Origin: Astropecten irregularis
Lineage: Eukaryota; Echinodermata; Asteroidea; Paxillosida; Astropectinidae
NCBI GenBank assembly: GCA_963971285.1
Contig: OZ020249.1
Location: 3,906,001-3,970,000 of the forward strand
Length of the DNA: 64,000 nucleotides
Reading direction: 5' to 3'
The translations under genes were made by a program, and so were the position numbers. A model generated the notes under the pieces. The model was not told the origin of the DNA and ran no database searches. It saw nothing but the letters and a program-made list of their open reading frames with translations. Below are positions 9,202 to 19,622 of this stretch, one piece after another (within the stretch, counting starts at the first letter, position 1; the number at the start of each line of letters is the position of its first letter).

Positions 9202-9565
9202 CAGGGTTCTAGCCAGACCAATTTCAGTGGTGGCCTCTAGATATGAAGTTGAGCCGCGGTGAGAAAAATGCAGCCGACATGATCAAGGTCCAAGGCCAAC
9301 ATTTTCACTGTTCCGACGGCAGAGCCATGTAATGGTATAAAGCTACAATTTAAGGACTGATATTCAATGAATTTCAGGTGTATAACAGAAAAGAGTGAAC
9401 TTTTATTCCGGAATGTGATCAAAATTAACGATATTGGCAATACTTTTATTCACTCTGCGGAAATTCGTGCTGGGCGGCAGAGTTTATTTCAGACCTACAT
9501 TGCGGGCCCAAATTTCCAGTGCCGGGCTGGCCCGCCCAGCGCCGCCCACCGTGGCTAGAACCCTG
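9202..9565. mobile_element. hAT-type MITE with 8-bp target duplication
   Basis: A 364-bp non-coding element with perfect 14-bp termini CAGGGTTCTAGCCA/TGGCTAGAACCCTG. It is bracketed by the exact 8-mer CCTGCAGT (9194-9201 and 9566-9573). CAGGG termini and an 8-bp duplication are typical of hAT elements. It lies in the intron after coiled-coil exon c. Confidence 0.85.
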
Positions 9566-9729
9566 CCTGCAGTATCGAGTGCGGCGGACGTAAATCCTTT
9601 TGTTGCCGGACAAAATACGGGCAGGGACACTGCAGTAATGGCGGGTGTTTCCTACCTCCATGGTCGCTCCGTCGGATCGGTGTATACCCTGTCTTGATGA
9701 GGTGGTCACCTGACGGTGTTATTTTCATG

Positions 9730-9812
9730 ACCTGGGGCCGATTTCACTTAACGCTTTGCAATCATCGTAAAGCCCAAATCCATCGTTAAACAGAAAATTG
9801 ATCGCTACAAAA
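9730..9812. repeat. Half copy of the foldback element seen at 19009
   Basis: CCTGGGGCCGATTTCACTTA followed by CATCGTAAAGCCCAAATCCA matches the left arm of the palindromic element at 19009-19156. The second arm is missing. Confidence 0.6.
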
Positions 9813-9923
9813 TCCGTCCGCCGAGCTCATGAATAAAAGTTAAGCACTCAATATATTTTAAATAAGAGAGTTGTGAGAGCTATGAAAATGAAGGATTGAA
9901 GAAATATGGCACTGGACGTCCTG

Positions 9924-10365
9924 CCTGGGGTGCGTTCCGCTTACGCGAACGTTGCCAACGTACGCCAACGTTTGCAAACAATTTCGGGTGGAACGAGTTG
10001 TGCGCCGCCAACGTTGGCGGGCGTTAGCAACAATCCGCGAACATATTTCTGAGATGTTCGCGGATCATTTAAAAATGGCCGATACTTCCAAGATGGTGGA
10101 AAAGTAAGCAGACGACGATTCGTTTTTATGACGAAAGTAAAAGGAAGTAGGCCTACAAAGTTAAGATTGAACATTTAATGTTGCAATCTCCTCAATTATT
10201 TGGGATGCTGCAAGCCATACAATATCATAACTACTGTCACTAGTGTCACGACTGGACGCCGCCATTTTGACGTTGTGTTGCCCGCGCGCTCTAATCGGTT
10301 CCGGTTGTACGCAAACGTTGCCGCTAACATTGAGACATGTTCGCGCAAGCGGAACGCAGCCCAGG
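9924..10365. mobile_element. Non-coding TIR element, about 440 bp
   Basis: Inverted termini of about 27 bp with two mismatches: the left end has TGCGTTCCGCTTACGCGAAC, and the right end read backwards has TGCGTTCCGCTTGCGCGAAC. Further inverted AACGTTGCC segments lie inside. No clean target duplication or coding sequence is seen, so the superfamily is open. Confidence 0.6.
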
Positions 10366-10792
10366 ACTCTGGGCTTCCATTTGTGACCATTTTTGATGGA
10401 GTGATCCATACCTTGTTTTAAGGGTGGTCAGCTGAGAATGAGTATATCTCAAAATTTCAATGGTCACCCTACCATAAAATGAAAAGAAAATGAAAGGTGA
10501 CATGTTCATCATCATTTTTCTGTGCAACTTGAACAGCTGTGAGAGTTCTGTTTATTTTTAAATGATTTTTGAAGTTGGAGGATTTACCACTGTTGTCTAT
10601 GGGAGTTTATTTACTTGGGTGCAACCCTAGATCCCCTCTTCTAGTGCCGAAAACTTGAATCCTGAGTAGCTGAGTCAAAATAATGTCCTGTTAAAGGTAT
10701 ATGGCGCCCTCGCTTGGTGGGGGGTGGGTGGAGGGTGCGGATAAAGACTAAAGTGCTCAAACTCATTCACTTGAAGTCTTGTAGTTTAATAT
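10366..10792. other. Intron sequence, nothing recognised
   Basis: Unremarkable intronic sequence between the TIR element and the LTR element, with a short G-rich run (GGTGGGGGGTGGGTGG, about 10717-10732). No exon or repeat is supported. Confidence 0.5.
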
Positions 10793-11202
10793 TGTAGCGC
10801 AACTGTGCGGTCTAAGGACTTTTCTGGCTTGCGTCGATGGCTTGCTCGGACAAGAATTACCGATGGAACATGTTAATTAATAACTGCAGAACACTAAACG
10901 GACATGGCAACAATTATGAGGATCACTGATGAATAAGGAACAATGGGTGGAAACTAAATATACCGTCTTGGTACTCTCTGCTCATTTATTCTGATTAGGA
11001 TGATTCGACAATGTTCATTACTTACAGTGTGATTTGATGAAGTATAGGCCTATGTTGTTCCCACGGTGCCTGGCCCAAGTCTGACACATGAAACCAGTGC
11101 GCGCCTAGTGCACCCCAGACTCAACGATAGGCCGGAAACCGCAACCTAAAACAAGTTCTCGCTCGTCCGCTCCGAGCACTAGAGTTCGTGACCTTTGTCA
11201 CA
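10793..11202 (-). repeat. 3' LTR (minus-strand sense)
   Basis: On the minus strand it begins TGTGACAAAGG and ends GCGCTACA, the canonical TG...CA form. It is directly preceded by the purine tract. Confidence 0.9.
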
Positions 11203-11208
11203 TTACCC

Positions 11209-11222
11209 CTTCCTTTAGAAAA
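11209..11222 (-). promoter_or_regulatory. Polypurine tract of the LTR element
   Basis: The minus strand reads AAAGGAAGGGG, a few bases before the 3' LTR, where plus-strand synthesis is primed in LTR elements. Confidence 0.7.
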
Positions 11223-11448
11223 TAATGTGTCCTCACATTACATTAATGACTGAAAATTCACATAACAGGTTTTCACAACTTTACACAAACAAAATAAAAA
11301 CACATTAAATTTAGCAAATTACGATAATTTACATAATTGCAGGTCAAAGATTTTTCAAATTAAAGCACTCAAAAATCAAAACTTTTTACAACCCTTGTTT
11401 TCTTTTGCACAAGGGCTCTGTTAAAAACTAAACTGTTGATTGAGTAAC

Positions 11449-11796
11449 TTAAATTTTAAGTGGTTTTCCACTTTTCACAAACACCAAAACTTGGTCAGAT
11501 AGAAACAAAATATAGCAGGAACATTGTGAGCTTTGGAAACACCAATCACCAAATTTATCAGGAGGTCTTCGCTTCCATTTCGCAGGAACCGGCTGACCAT
11601 GACTGTGGTCATTCTGCAGAGGGGCTTGTTCCTGTTCCGCTGGTGGTTCCGTAATGAGGGTGGGCCCAATAGCATATACCGCTTGGAAGGTTCCTACTGT
11701 CATATCTTTGCAGAGGGTCACATTATCACTGGTCAGGTTCAGCAGTCTTACTGGTACCGTCTTGTCAATCGTGCTCACTAGTGATGAGGCTACCAT
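11449..11796 (-). pseudogene. Post-protease linker remnant of the LTR element
   Basis: About 115 codons in a different frame from the protease. The N-terminal part (TVPVRLLNLTSDNVTLCKDM) resembles the segment that lies between protease and reverse transcriptase in Ty3/gypsy polyproteins. The reading then becomes non-descript and stops. No reverse transcriptase motif follows; about 240 bp of AT-rich sequence (11203-11448) leads to the LTR. Confidence 0.5.
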
Positions 11797-11872
11797 GAGG
11801 CTATTCCTCTGTGTCGACTTGAATGTCGGCTCAATTACCCCATATGCTACACAAATGTCACTTTCCCCTAGG

Positions 11873-12310
11873 CTAGCTTCCGGCTACGATCATTTCTGTC
11901 TGTGGTTGGACAACAACTGTTTCCTTAACAGTTAGGCGGCAGCACTGCGAATGCTCCGCTGTATCCCTCGGGGATATCCTGGTCCCTCCCCACTCCAGAT
12001 TCTTCTTGTTCACGTCAATTACACAACTCTGTGATCGCAGGAAGTCTAGCCCTAAAAGAACATCATTGCTAATGTCAGCCACGATGAACGTATGTGCCAC
12101 TTGTTTGCCTCCCATCTGGAGGTCGGCAGTCACTTCTCCGATGACGTTCAAATGATTATCATCAGCGAGACGAACTTGAACGTTTGTACCTGCTATGCCA
12201 GCCCTGTCATCTGTAGACCATTTTTGCACGACTCGGTCAGACACAATTGATCCTGTTGCTCCAGTGTCAATCAATGCCACCACATCTACACCATTGACTA
12301 CGGCATCCAT
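11873..12310 (-). pseudogene. Retropepsin-like aspartic protease of the LTR element
   Basis: About 145 codons with the active-site motif ALIDTGATGS near residue 14 and the later hydrophobic-Gly segment VLLGLDFL near residue 85, the two landmarks of retroviral-type aspartic proteases. It acts in polyprotein processing in intact elements. It lies in the same frame as the zinc-knuckle segment but is separated from it by at least two in-frame stops (12437 and 12419), and a frame change follows it, so this copy is not expected to make a normal polyprotein. Confidence 0.8.
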
Positions 12311-12436
12311 CCTTTACCAACAACAGTCACACTCCTGGTTTGTAAATTCAGCTTCTAACAGTTTTACGGTTTCTTGTTGAAGTTAGTCGGCGAATGAGTA
12401 ACTACTGGCGCTGCCTCACTACTTGTATTTACGGTA

Positions 12437-12619
12437 TTAAAGCTGAGGACAATTCGGCTTTATATGTCCGAATTCTTGACAATTGTAGCACTGGGGGTTC
12501 TTCCCATCTCGACCTTTCCCTTTGTAGCGGCGATTCATTGCTTTCTGCAGTTTCTGCAGCTGGTCAGACATCCCTTGCAGCTGGCTTTGCAACTCGGTTT
12601 TCACCGGTTGATCAACCAT
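12437..12619 (-). pseudogene. Gag C-terminal zinc knuckle of the LTR element
   Basis: Contains the nucleocapsid CCHC knuckle CYNCQEFGHIKPNC (C-x2-C-x4-H-x4-C) after a basic stretch. It is offset in frame from the upstream gag region and ends in TAA at 12437-12439. Confidence 0.8.
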
Positions 12620-14123
12620 CTCTGGTTTGGGTTCCGACTGGGCAATAGCTGGCGCTGCGAACTTTCTTTTGCTCTGGTGAGGTACGTGCCTTTTCAGCTT
12701 TTTGTAAGGCCTCTAGCTCCACTGCTCCGGCAATGGCGTCGTCTAGAGTTGTAGTTCGCTTTTGGATAACGCATATCCTTATTTCGCCGTCAGTCAAGGC
12801 ATCCAGAAAATGGTCTCTGGCCATGCGGTCTCGACTGTCTGATGAAAGATCTACATAAACCTTATCCACTAGTCGTCTTACATCCTCGCCCAATTCTACT
12901 ATGCTCTCTGTGCTCATTTGTCTACGGCTCCTCAGTTGAGCTCTGTGTAGTTCCAGTCTTCCCGTTGGGTCAAAACGTGCCTGCAGTGCAGGGCCTTTTA
13001 TATACCAGTTGTTGGTAGTCTTTTGTGTGTCCGTCGGGAGGCTGCCTAAAATGTGTTGAGCGGCACCGGTTAATAACACGGCTAGGTATTGCAGCTTATC
13101 CTGCTCCTTCCAGCCGTTCAATTCTGCACAAAGTTCAAAGTGCTTGTGATAAGCAGTCCAGGACGTCTTTCCGTCGTAACGGTCTGGTTTCACAAGAGGT
13201 CTCTCTCTTGCTCGAGGAACACCTCTCAGATCGTTTGGATTTCCCTCAAGCCTTGTGGCAGGCTCAGTTGTACTTCGCACCAATGCTGGATCAATTGAGA
13301 CAGTTGTTTCATCGCCTGGTCTCCCCGGTGTCCTGGTATGGATCCCTGGTAATACCTGTGGAAAACCTAGTGAAGGTACCTCGCAGCGGGTGGGTTCTTG
13401 GTTGCAATCAGAATGCACTTCTGAGCCTCGGCTAGACTCTCCGTTTACATGCTCGTTCGGAAACCACCGAGCTGCCCCGGGATCACCGTCTCCAGGTATT
13501 ACAGGCCTACTGGCCCCAGGCCGCGAATCTCTGTGAAAACTGCGGTCGCCACATGGTGCTACACTCTGGCCGGTGCGGTATGTTGCTGGTTCAGTCAAAG
13601 GAAAGTTGCAAACCCGGTCCGTTTTGTCGTGTGGCGCAAAGTGTACCCTGGTGGTAGGCTCAGTGACAGTATAGGAACGTGGTGTCGACTCACGTCTACC
13701 GGCCATGTCCATTTCAGCCAGCCTATTACTAGACGAGCGGTAGAGCCCGGCCGGTTGTACATCAGGGGTTCTGTGTACCATTGGCTCAAAACCAGGCGGG
13801 TGTGAAATTGTTGACAGACGGTTCACGGCTAATTCTTCTCCAGAATAACCACGGTAGGGAAGATGTCCGACGCTGTCTGCTGACTGGAATAAGGGGGAAT
13901 CTCCATTCCTGTACCATGTACCCTGTCTTTCATATGTGTCCTGCCAGTTCACTGTCCTTGGTCGTGCTGACTCCGTCAGGCTATTCGGCTCTATGCACCT
14001 TGGTACACTACGGGTATTTAAAGGTGGGTATGTCTCACCAGAAAGGTTTGAAGCAATCTGACTCTCGATGCTCCTTGACAGGACTTCTATTTCCCTGGTT
14101 ACTTCCTCAAATTCCCTAGTCAA
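12612..14123 (-). pseudogene. Gag (capsid region) of the LTR element
   Basis: An open frame of 503 codons. The first 300 or so residues are a Pro/Arg/Ser/Thr-rich, low-complexity N-terminal part. Residues of about 310-490 contain a retrotransposon gag core (KPDRYDGKTSWTAYHKHFE, LAVLLTGAAQHIL, LQARFDPTGRLELHRAQL, DHFLDALTDGEIR) as found in Ty3/gypsy capsids. The frame runs out just before the zinc knuckle, which is read in another frame: probably a single-base indel, or less likely a programmed shift. Plus-strand open frames over the same interval are shadows. Confidence 0.8.
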
Positions 14124-14348
14124 GCGTTCATAAAGCTCACGGTTGCTGAGGGTATTGTAGTGGGAACTAACGTTACCATTTTGGGAACAAAACAGATTTT
14201 AAGTAGCTTGGGCTGTTACTCACCTGGGTTTCTGGCTGGTATTCTCGCAAACCGGGCGGTAATGGAATATTCTGGCTCTCTGAGCGACTGTGGAATTTCC
14301 GGCCGGTGGCTCAGCACTCCGAGCCTACTAGAACGGCAAGTAGTAGTC

Positions 14349-14458
14349 TCCGGGCGGTTCTGTAATCTCCAGTCGGTGTCTCATCTACGGTCCGGGCGGC
14401 TCTGTACTCTCCGGTCGGTGTATCACCAGTCCGGGCGGCTTTGGAATCTCCGGACAGT
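14349..14458. repeat. Short tandem repeat in the LTR-element leader
   Basis: TCCGGGCGG recurs at 14349, 14391 and 14430 in a diverged unit of about 40 bp with CTCCGGTCGGTGT. It lies in the 5' leader between the primer site and gag. The rest of 14124-14678 shows nothing recognisable. Confidence 0.65.
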
Positions 14459-14678
14459 ACCAGACGCGTCACGGTCGTCTAACGGCCGGTGCAACCGGGA
14501 ACCTGCAAGAACACAATTTTCCTGGTGGCTATGCCTCGGTTGACACCACTGGCATTATGGCACCAACCCTACGTCAATAAATAAGTAATTTGTCCTTTTC
14601 CGTATGCTAACGGCTCGGTTGTCACCACTGCCGACTGAAATTATTGTATTTAGCATGGAGCAATAATAAAACACAGAA

Positions 14679-14701
14679 TTCAAATCCCACCACTGCCACC
14701 A
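14679..14701 (-). promoter_or_regulatory. Primer-binding site (tRNA-Leu type)
   Basis: One base inside the 5' LTR, the minus strand begins TGGTGGCAGTGGTGGGATTT. The complement looks like the T arm plus acceptor end of a eukaryotic tRNA-Leu including CCA. The match to a tRNA-Leu 3' end is from knowledge of that family, not from a search. Confidence 0.7.
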
Positions 14702-14702
14702 A

Positions 14703-15119
14703 TGTAGCGCAACTGTGCGGTCTAAGGACTTTTCTGGCTTGCGTCGATGGCTTGCTCGGACTAGAATTACCAATGGAACATGTTAATTAATAACTGTAGA
14801 ACACTAAACGGACATGGCAACAATTATGAGGATCACCGATGAATAAGGAACAATGGGTGGAAACTAAATATACCGTCTTGGTACTCTCTGCTCATTTATT
14901 CTGATTAGGATGATTCAACAATGATCATTACTTACAGTGTGATTTGAAGAAGTAGGCCTGTATAGATGTTGTTCCCACGGTGCCTGGCCCAAGTCTGACA
15001 CATGAAACCAGTGCGCGCCTAGCGCACCCCAGACTCAACGATAGGCCGGAAACCGCAACCTAAAAAAACAAGTTCTCACTCGTCCGCTCCAAGCACTAGA
15101 GTTCGTGACCTTTGTCACA
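14703..15119 (-). repeat. 5' LTR (minus-strand sense)
   Basis: Near-identical partner of 10793-11202, with small indels near 14951-14965 and 15061-15067. Confidence 0.9.
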
Positions 15120-15145
15120 ATATTTAGATTAGAATCATCATGTTT

Positions 15146-15443
15146 TAGGGAGAGAAACTTAAATGCTAGTTGAACACAGCCACTGAAAAGCCAGGCCTTC
15201 AGGCCTAAAATCCTCCTCTTGTCAGCCCCAAACTTCACTACAATAGACGTGCTTGATACCAATAATACCTGGCATCTGGATACTGTCCATGATCAATGTG
15301 GACTCAACTTGTCAATCAGGTTTAATAGTGCCAACTATGATCCAGGGCACAGCAGAAGCTTGAAGTTGATATTTCAAGTGTAGGGATTATAGAAGCCCAA
15401 GACCCCAGGCAAAGGCCAGGCCTGGCCAGGCTATTCAGTGGCT
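15146..15443. repeat. GGCCTGG-rich interspersed repeat, copy 2
   Basis: Diverged copy of 8849-9190. Its ends CAGCCACTGAAAAGCC and GGCTATTCAGTGGCTTG are inverted repeats, so the family may be a TIR element. Confidence 0.55.
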
Positions 15444-17959
15444 TGGTCCAACCAGTATGAAAGTTTCTCTCTCTTGATTCAAGTTGGGACAAGATTTGCA
15501 TGGTTTTCATGTTGCATCAACAAATTGGTCCTATCATGCTTTAATATACGTTACCTGTCCTTTCAAATAAGAATGAGGTATAAAGATAAACCTCTAAAAT
15601 GGGATATACAAAGTATTTCACTGAGAGTTGTAGTACTAGTATGGAAGTATTGTTGCGTACCTAACTATTGAGGTTTGACTCAACTACAGGCACGCAAATA
15701 ATATATGTAATACGGGAGACTGTAACTTCGTGACAAAATATGACTGAGTTGGTTTATTAACATTCTCTATCTGTAATCACAGAACATGACATATATAAGC
15801 ACATGGACAGAGTATACGGGATTGTATACGGTAAAACCTTTAACAGTTTACACTGGAGAGCCGGTAAATCTCAGCATAGCTAACCCAAGGTCACGCATCC
15901 CACGATAGCCGCACATATACCATTCGGGTACACGTGGTACGTACGTGGCATGGTACGGGGATACCAATAACCCAGAACGCAGGGAAGTATACGGGGGTAT
16001 ACTTTACAACATGCAAGCCAATGCTAACGATCGGAGGCACAACACAGCATTGCTTGTAGACCAATAGACAAGACGAGGCACTGCTCTATTGGAATAACGT
16101 ACGGTACGGGTATTGCTAGCTTTGATCGGAACCGGTGCTCATCAGCGAATGAACAATGAATCTTAGGATCAGCTCGACTTATATCGAGAATCCTGGGCCT
16201 AAGAATGAATAAAACATAAGGAAGAATATACACCTTAGCCAATGGGAAAGCAGCATGGTGAAGTATCCATAGCCTAAGGCAGTAGGAACGTTTGCAAAAG
16301 CATGGTGGGAAGTGTGCGAAAGCATGGCGGGACGTGTGCAAACGTGTGCATAAGCATGTATGGACAGTGTGCATAGGATGGTGGGACAGGTGCAAAAGCA
16401 TGTCGCGGGACATGTGCAAAAGCATGTTACACAACAACTTCTAGCTTCCTTATTTGGCACAACTTCGCGCTAGAAGCTCTGATTGACAACTAAGGTATAC
16501 GGGGCGTGTTCAGGAGACAAGTAGCATTCAATGTACACATAATCTGGCTCTGTGTACAAAGCATTGCAGGGGCTTGCGTGCAGGCATGCGGCATCAAGGG
16601 TGGTCAACGAGAGTGCAGTGGGGAACTTAGCGGGTCAGTCACGGTGACTGTAGGCGGTCGCCTATCGGAGCCTACACGGCCAACCACTTCGGGAGCGAAG
16701 TGGTGAACTCCGAGAGAAATGTGAGCAAAATAGTCTAAGTCCCAGAGAGCACTTTCGTCGTGGAGCTAGGGGGAGGGGCTTTACGTGATCGCTCGCTGTG
16801 GCTCTGAATTATGCATGACGCAGCATCAGCTTCTGGGGCATATTGCATATGCAAGATATGGCGCAATCTCGGACGATCGTGTCACGCGGCATTGCAAGGG
16901 TCTTGAAGGCCGGAAATAGCTTAGCCTAGCAATTTCACTGATCAGTATTTGGTCAATACGTGGTCAATAGCATATAATAGATAATCAATGGGAAATGATC
17001 ACGTGTACAGCAAGGACACAGTTCTAGAGGGCGCTAGTGCTTCGGTGTTCCGAAATCGGTCCAGGCAAGGTTCGCAACAGTATAATGGAATGGTACATGC
17101 CTGCTGATGCTATGTAGACAGGGGTTGATTTCACCCAACTCATTGTAACTTAGCTAGGATAGGGTACGATTGGTTATCCTTTGTATAAACTCGAGCTACG
17201 ATTGATCGTAGGGCTTCGTGAAATTGACCCCAGAATACAAACTGGGCCTCTTTTCGGGGGCGAATGACTTTCAAATTATTGGTTCTTGTTTCCAAGCTAA
17301 AGATAGATAGTTCTGGGTTGGGACCATCCATCTTTCATCTTCTTACATTAATGCCTTGATCTCCTTCTTTCTCCATCTGCCGCATGCATAACCTCTAGAG
17401 GGCGCTGTTGAAGTTACAATGCATTAAAGGCAATTGCTTTGTAGATCATGTACTAAACCATTTTTAATAATATAGTAATAATAGTAAATGAGGATGGGAC
17501 CTTAGGGAAACTTTTCTATACGGTTGTGCACAAACTATACTTACCTATTTTTAAACATCCTCCAAACCAATGAACTTGAAATTGACATATGTTCATATTG
17601 AGAGCATTCTCTGTCTTCTGTTAAAATATGGACATGAAAAATACGTCTTTAAAAGGTAGCTGGTACCTTTGGGAGACATCGAAAAGTCTCCCCGAGTCTC
17701 GATGTCTCCATAATGTCCACTTTTAGATGTATACGTGTCTCCCTAATACCCCATAAATGGACACTTATAATGAGCCGGTATCTGCCAAGCATGGCACTCA
17801 TGGCGCAAATCAATTATTATCCCTGGTCATCGGGCCATAATTTACATTCCTAAAAACCATCTCAGCTCCCTGGGGAGTATACAACCCCGGCTGCCGTATT
17901 CAGCGCACAGAGGCATCAGGCTAATCAAACCACAAACTGACAAAGCCATCTCTGCCCTC
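15444..17959. other. Intron sequence without recognisable genes
   Basis: Contains a degenerate minisatellite at 16290-16430 and small hairpins such as CCACTTCG/CGAAGTGG (about 16683-16702) and GGAGACATCGA/TCGATGTCTCC (about 17671-17709). No exon is supported. Confidence 0.5.
16290..16430. repeat. Degenerate GTGCAAAAGCATG minisatellite
   Basis: GTGCAAAAGCATG-like and GTGGGACRTGTGC-like words recur about six times at 20-45 bp spacing. The opposite strand gives a His/Cys-rich open frame that is a by-product of the repeat. Confidence 0.6.
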
Positions 17960-18068
17960 GCAGATACCCATTTACACCTGGGTGAAGAGGAGCAATATGT
18001 GACAAAGTGTCTAGCCCAAGGACGCAAGCACCATTAACCCATGGCTGGATTCGAACCCACAATCCCAC
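17960..18068 (-). repeat. Probable tRNA-derived interspersed repeat
   Basis: TACACCTGGGTGAAGAGGAG, TAGCCCAAGGACGCAAGCAC and CTGGATTCGAACCCACAATC occur in this order. The last is a B box (GGTTCGAATCC) on the minus strand. From general knowledge, phrases of this kind recur in marine invertebrate genomes. Confidence 0.45.
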
Positions 18069-18220
18069 AATATTTAAATAAGGATTTTCTTGCTTTACCC
18101 AGCTAGTGTAGATATTAGACGCTAACCCAGTAAGCATCTATAAATCGTAGAATGATTATCATATTTGCCAAATTCTGTGGTAAGCAAAGCCATGGAAGGG
18201 TCCTTTTCCAAACCTCATAT

Positions 18221-18447
18221 CCGGTTCAGGCTCCGGCTCAGGCTCCGACTTCGTCTCTGTCATCCATATGCTGAAAAAACATGCTGTGGTTTTTGGTAGA
18301 AGCTGAAGCTCTGTTTTCATTTTCAAACCAGAGAATCTACTTCCGACCTCTGCACGTACAGCCAAAAGCCTCTTATTTGATACCCATTATTTTAGAATGG
18401 ATTCTCTATTGAATGGACGCTGAGCCAGAGCCTGAGCCAGAGCCGGG
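18221..18447. repeat. GGCTCA-rich inverted repeat pair
   Basis: CCGGTTCAGGCTCCGGCTCA (about 18221) and GAGCCTGAGCCAGAGCCGGG (about 18428) are imperfect inverted repeats around about 180 bp of sequence. No target duplication was found. Confidence 0.4.
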
Positions 18448-19008
18448 ATTTTGACAATTGCTCAAGGGCAAGCCCTTGTCTTGTGCCTTTTTGCCATTCA
18501 CACCTACTGTGAACAATGTTTGAATCCCGGTCTTCTCACATGTCAACTATACAATAACTTTCCCCATCTGATACTATTGAAACTGAATTGTGCAAATGGC
18601 TAATGCTGTGTATTAAAATTAGCTGGCTATGGCTTCAGTTAACACACAAGTCTATAGAGATTTGATAAAGCCATAACCAGGTAACTCACAAAGACACAGC
18701 CTTACTGGTGTTAAGATATTAACCTTGGCTATCTTCTCTCCCTATGGACTTCATTGAATCATCTTTATAATGTATGCAAGTTCTGTACTAATAACGTGCA
18801 GTATAGAAATATGTCAAGTACTGGTCAACAGATATTGGTTCATGACAATGTTATTACTGGAACGTACGAACCGATTACCCGCACTGATCCGCACGCACGT
18901 ACGTACTTGTACGTAAAGGCCTCTCTGAAACATAGTCTTGGGAATCCTGTAAATTCTCCCCCTACAAATGGGAGAAAACACACTGCACATATGTTACTTT
19001 TGAATCAG
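18448..19008. other. Intron sequence, nothing recognised
   Basis: AT-rich sequence with short ACGTACGT palindromic words around 18865-18915. No exon or named repeat is supported. Confidence 0.4.
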
Positions 19009-19156
19009 GAGCCGATTTCACTAACGCTTTGTGATCATCGTAAAGCCCAAATCCATCGCTAAACGGAAAAACGATCGCTACTTTGCGTAGCAATTTTCCA
19101 TTTCGCGATGGATTTGGGCTTTACGATGATCGCAAAGCTTTAGTGAAATCGGCCCC
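19009..19156. mobile_element. Palindromic foldback MITE
   Basis: Two arms of about 62 bp (19010-19072 and 19092-19155) are near-perfect reverse complements, sharing GCCGATTTCACTAA and CATCGTAAAGCCCAAATCCA, around a loop of about 20 bp. The RNA or single strand would fold into one long hairpin. A half copy is at 9730-9812. Confidence 0.8.
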
Positions 19157-19622
19157 CAGGGGCAGCCTATTAACATACACGTATAGGCCTACGTGTGTGC
19201 AGGCCAGTGCAGGTAATCATACATATTCAACAGTGTGTCATGGAGACGACGTAGCGCGCTATATAATGAGGTGCGCACGCAACTCATGGCCCTTACATGA
19301 TTCCCAAGACTATGTTTCAGAGAGGCCTTTATGGGTGCATTAATCGCTTATCTAACACGGGTCAGCCCTTACTTGGAATGGTCGTGTTTAAAACTGCACA
19401 AAACAAGCGAGAGAATGGGGACGAGGTAATTGACTGGTGTCGACCCGGGGGAGCTAAACGAATGCACCCAATGTACATGTATGTATGTGCATGCGGGTCA
19501 GTGCGTGTAATCGGTTCTTACGTTTGAGTATTAATTACATTGCCGTGAATTAGTCAACAGAGGGCGCTATGCAAGTATAATTATTACCTCCCTCATTCCC
19601 TGTCTGTGCATATTTTCTACAG
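19157..19622. other. Intron sequence before exon d
   Basis: No repeat or exon recognised. Contains ACAGAGGGCGCTATG at about 19558-19572 (CTCF-core-like word) and ends in the acceptor ATATTTTCTACAG. Confidence 0.4.

Larger units (their letters stand above)
10793..15119 (-). mobile_element. LTR retrotransposon, gag-protease only (Ty3/gypsy-like)
   Basis: Two direct LTRs (410 and 417 bp, roughly a dozen substitutions plus small indels) enclose about 3.5 kb on the minus strand. The flanks carry ATAT on both sides (10789-10792, 15120-15123), a 4-bp target duplication; AATAT is possible if one base is shared. A tRNA-Leu-type primer site and a purine tract sit in the expected places. Gag, a CCHC knuckle, an aspartic protease and a linker remnant follow in order, but nothing for reverse transcriptase, RNase H or integrase. 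The coding part is broken by frame changes and stops. It is a non-autonomous copy inserted in the 10.8-kb intron of the coiled-coil gene, antisense to it. Confidence 0.9.

Noticed and set aside
13025-14119. Several plus-strand frames of 90-136 codons
   Set aside because: Shadows of the minus-strand gag region.
16024-16437. His/Cys-rich 137-codon minus-strand frame
   Set aside because: Produced by the GTGCAAAAGCATG minisatellite; no start context or homology apparent.
18159-18365. Frame with EPEPEPEPD
   Set aside because: Translation of the GGCTCA-rich inverted repeat end; low complexity.
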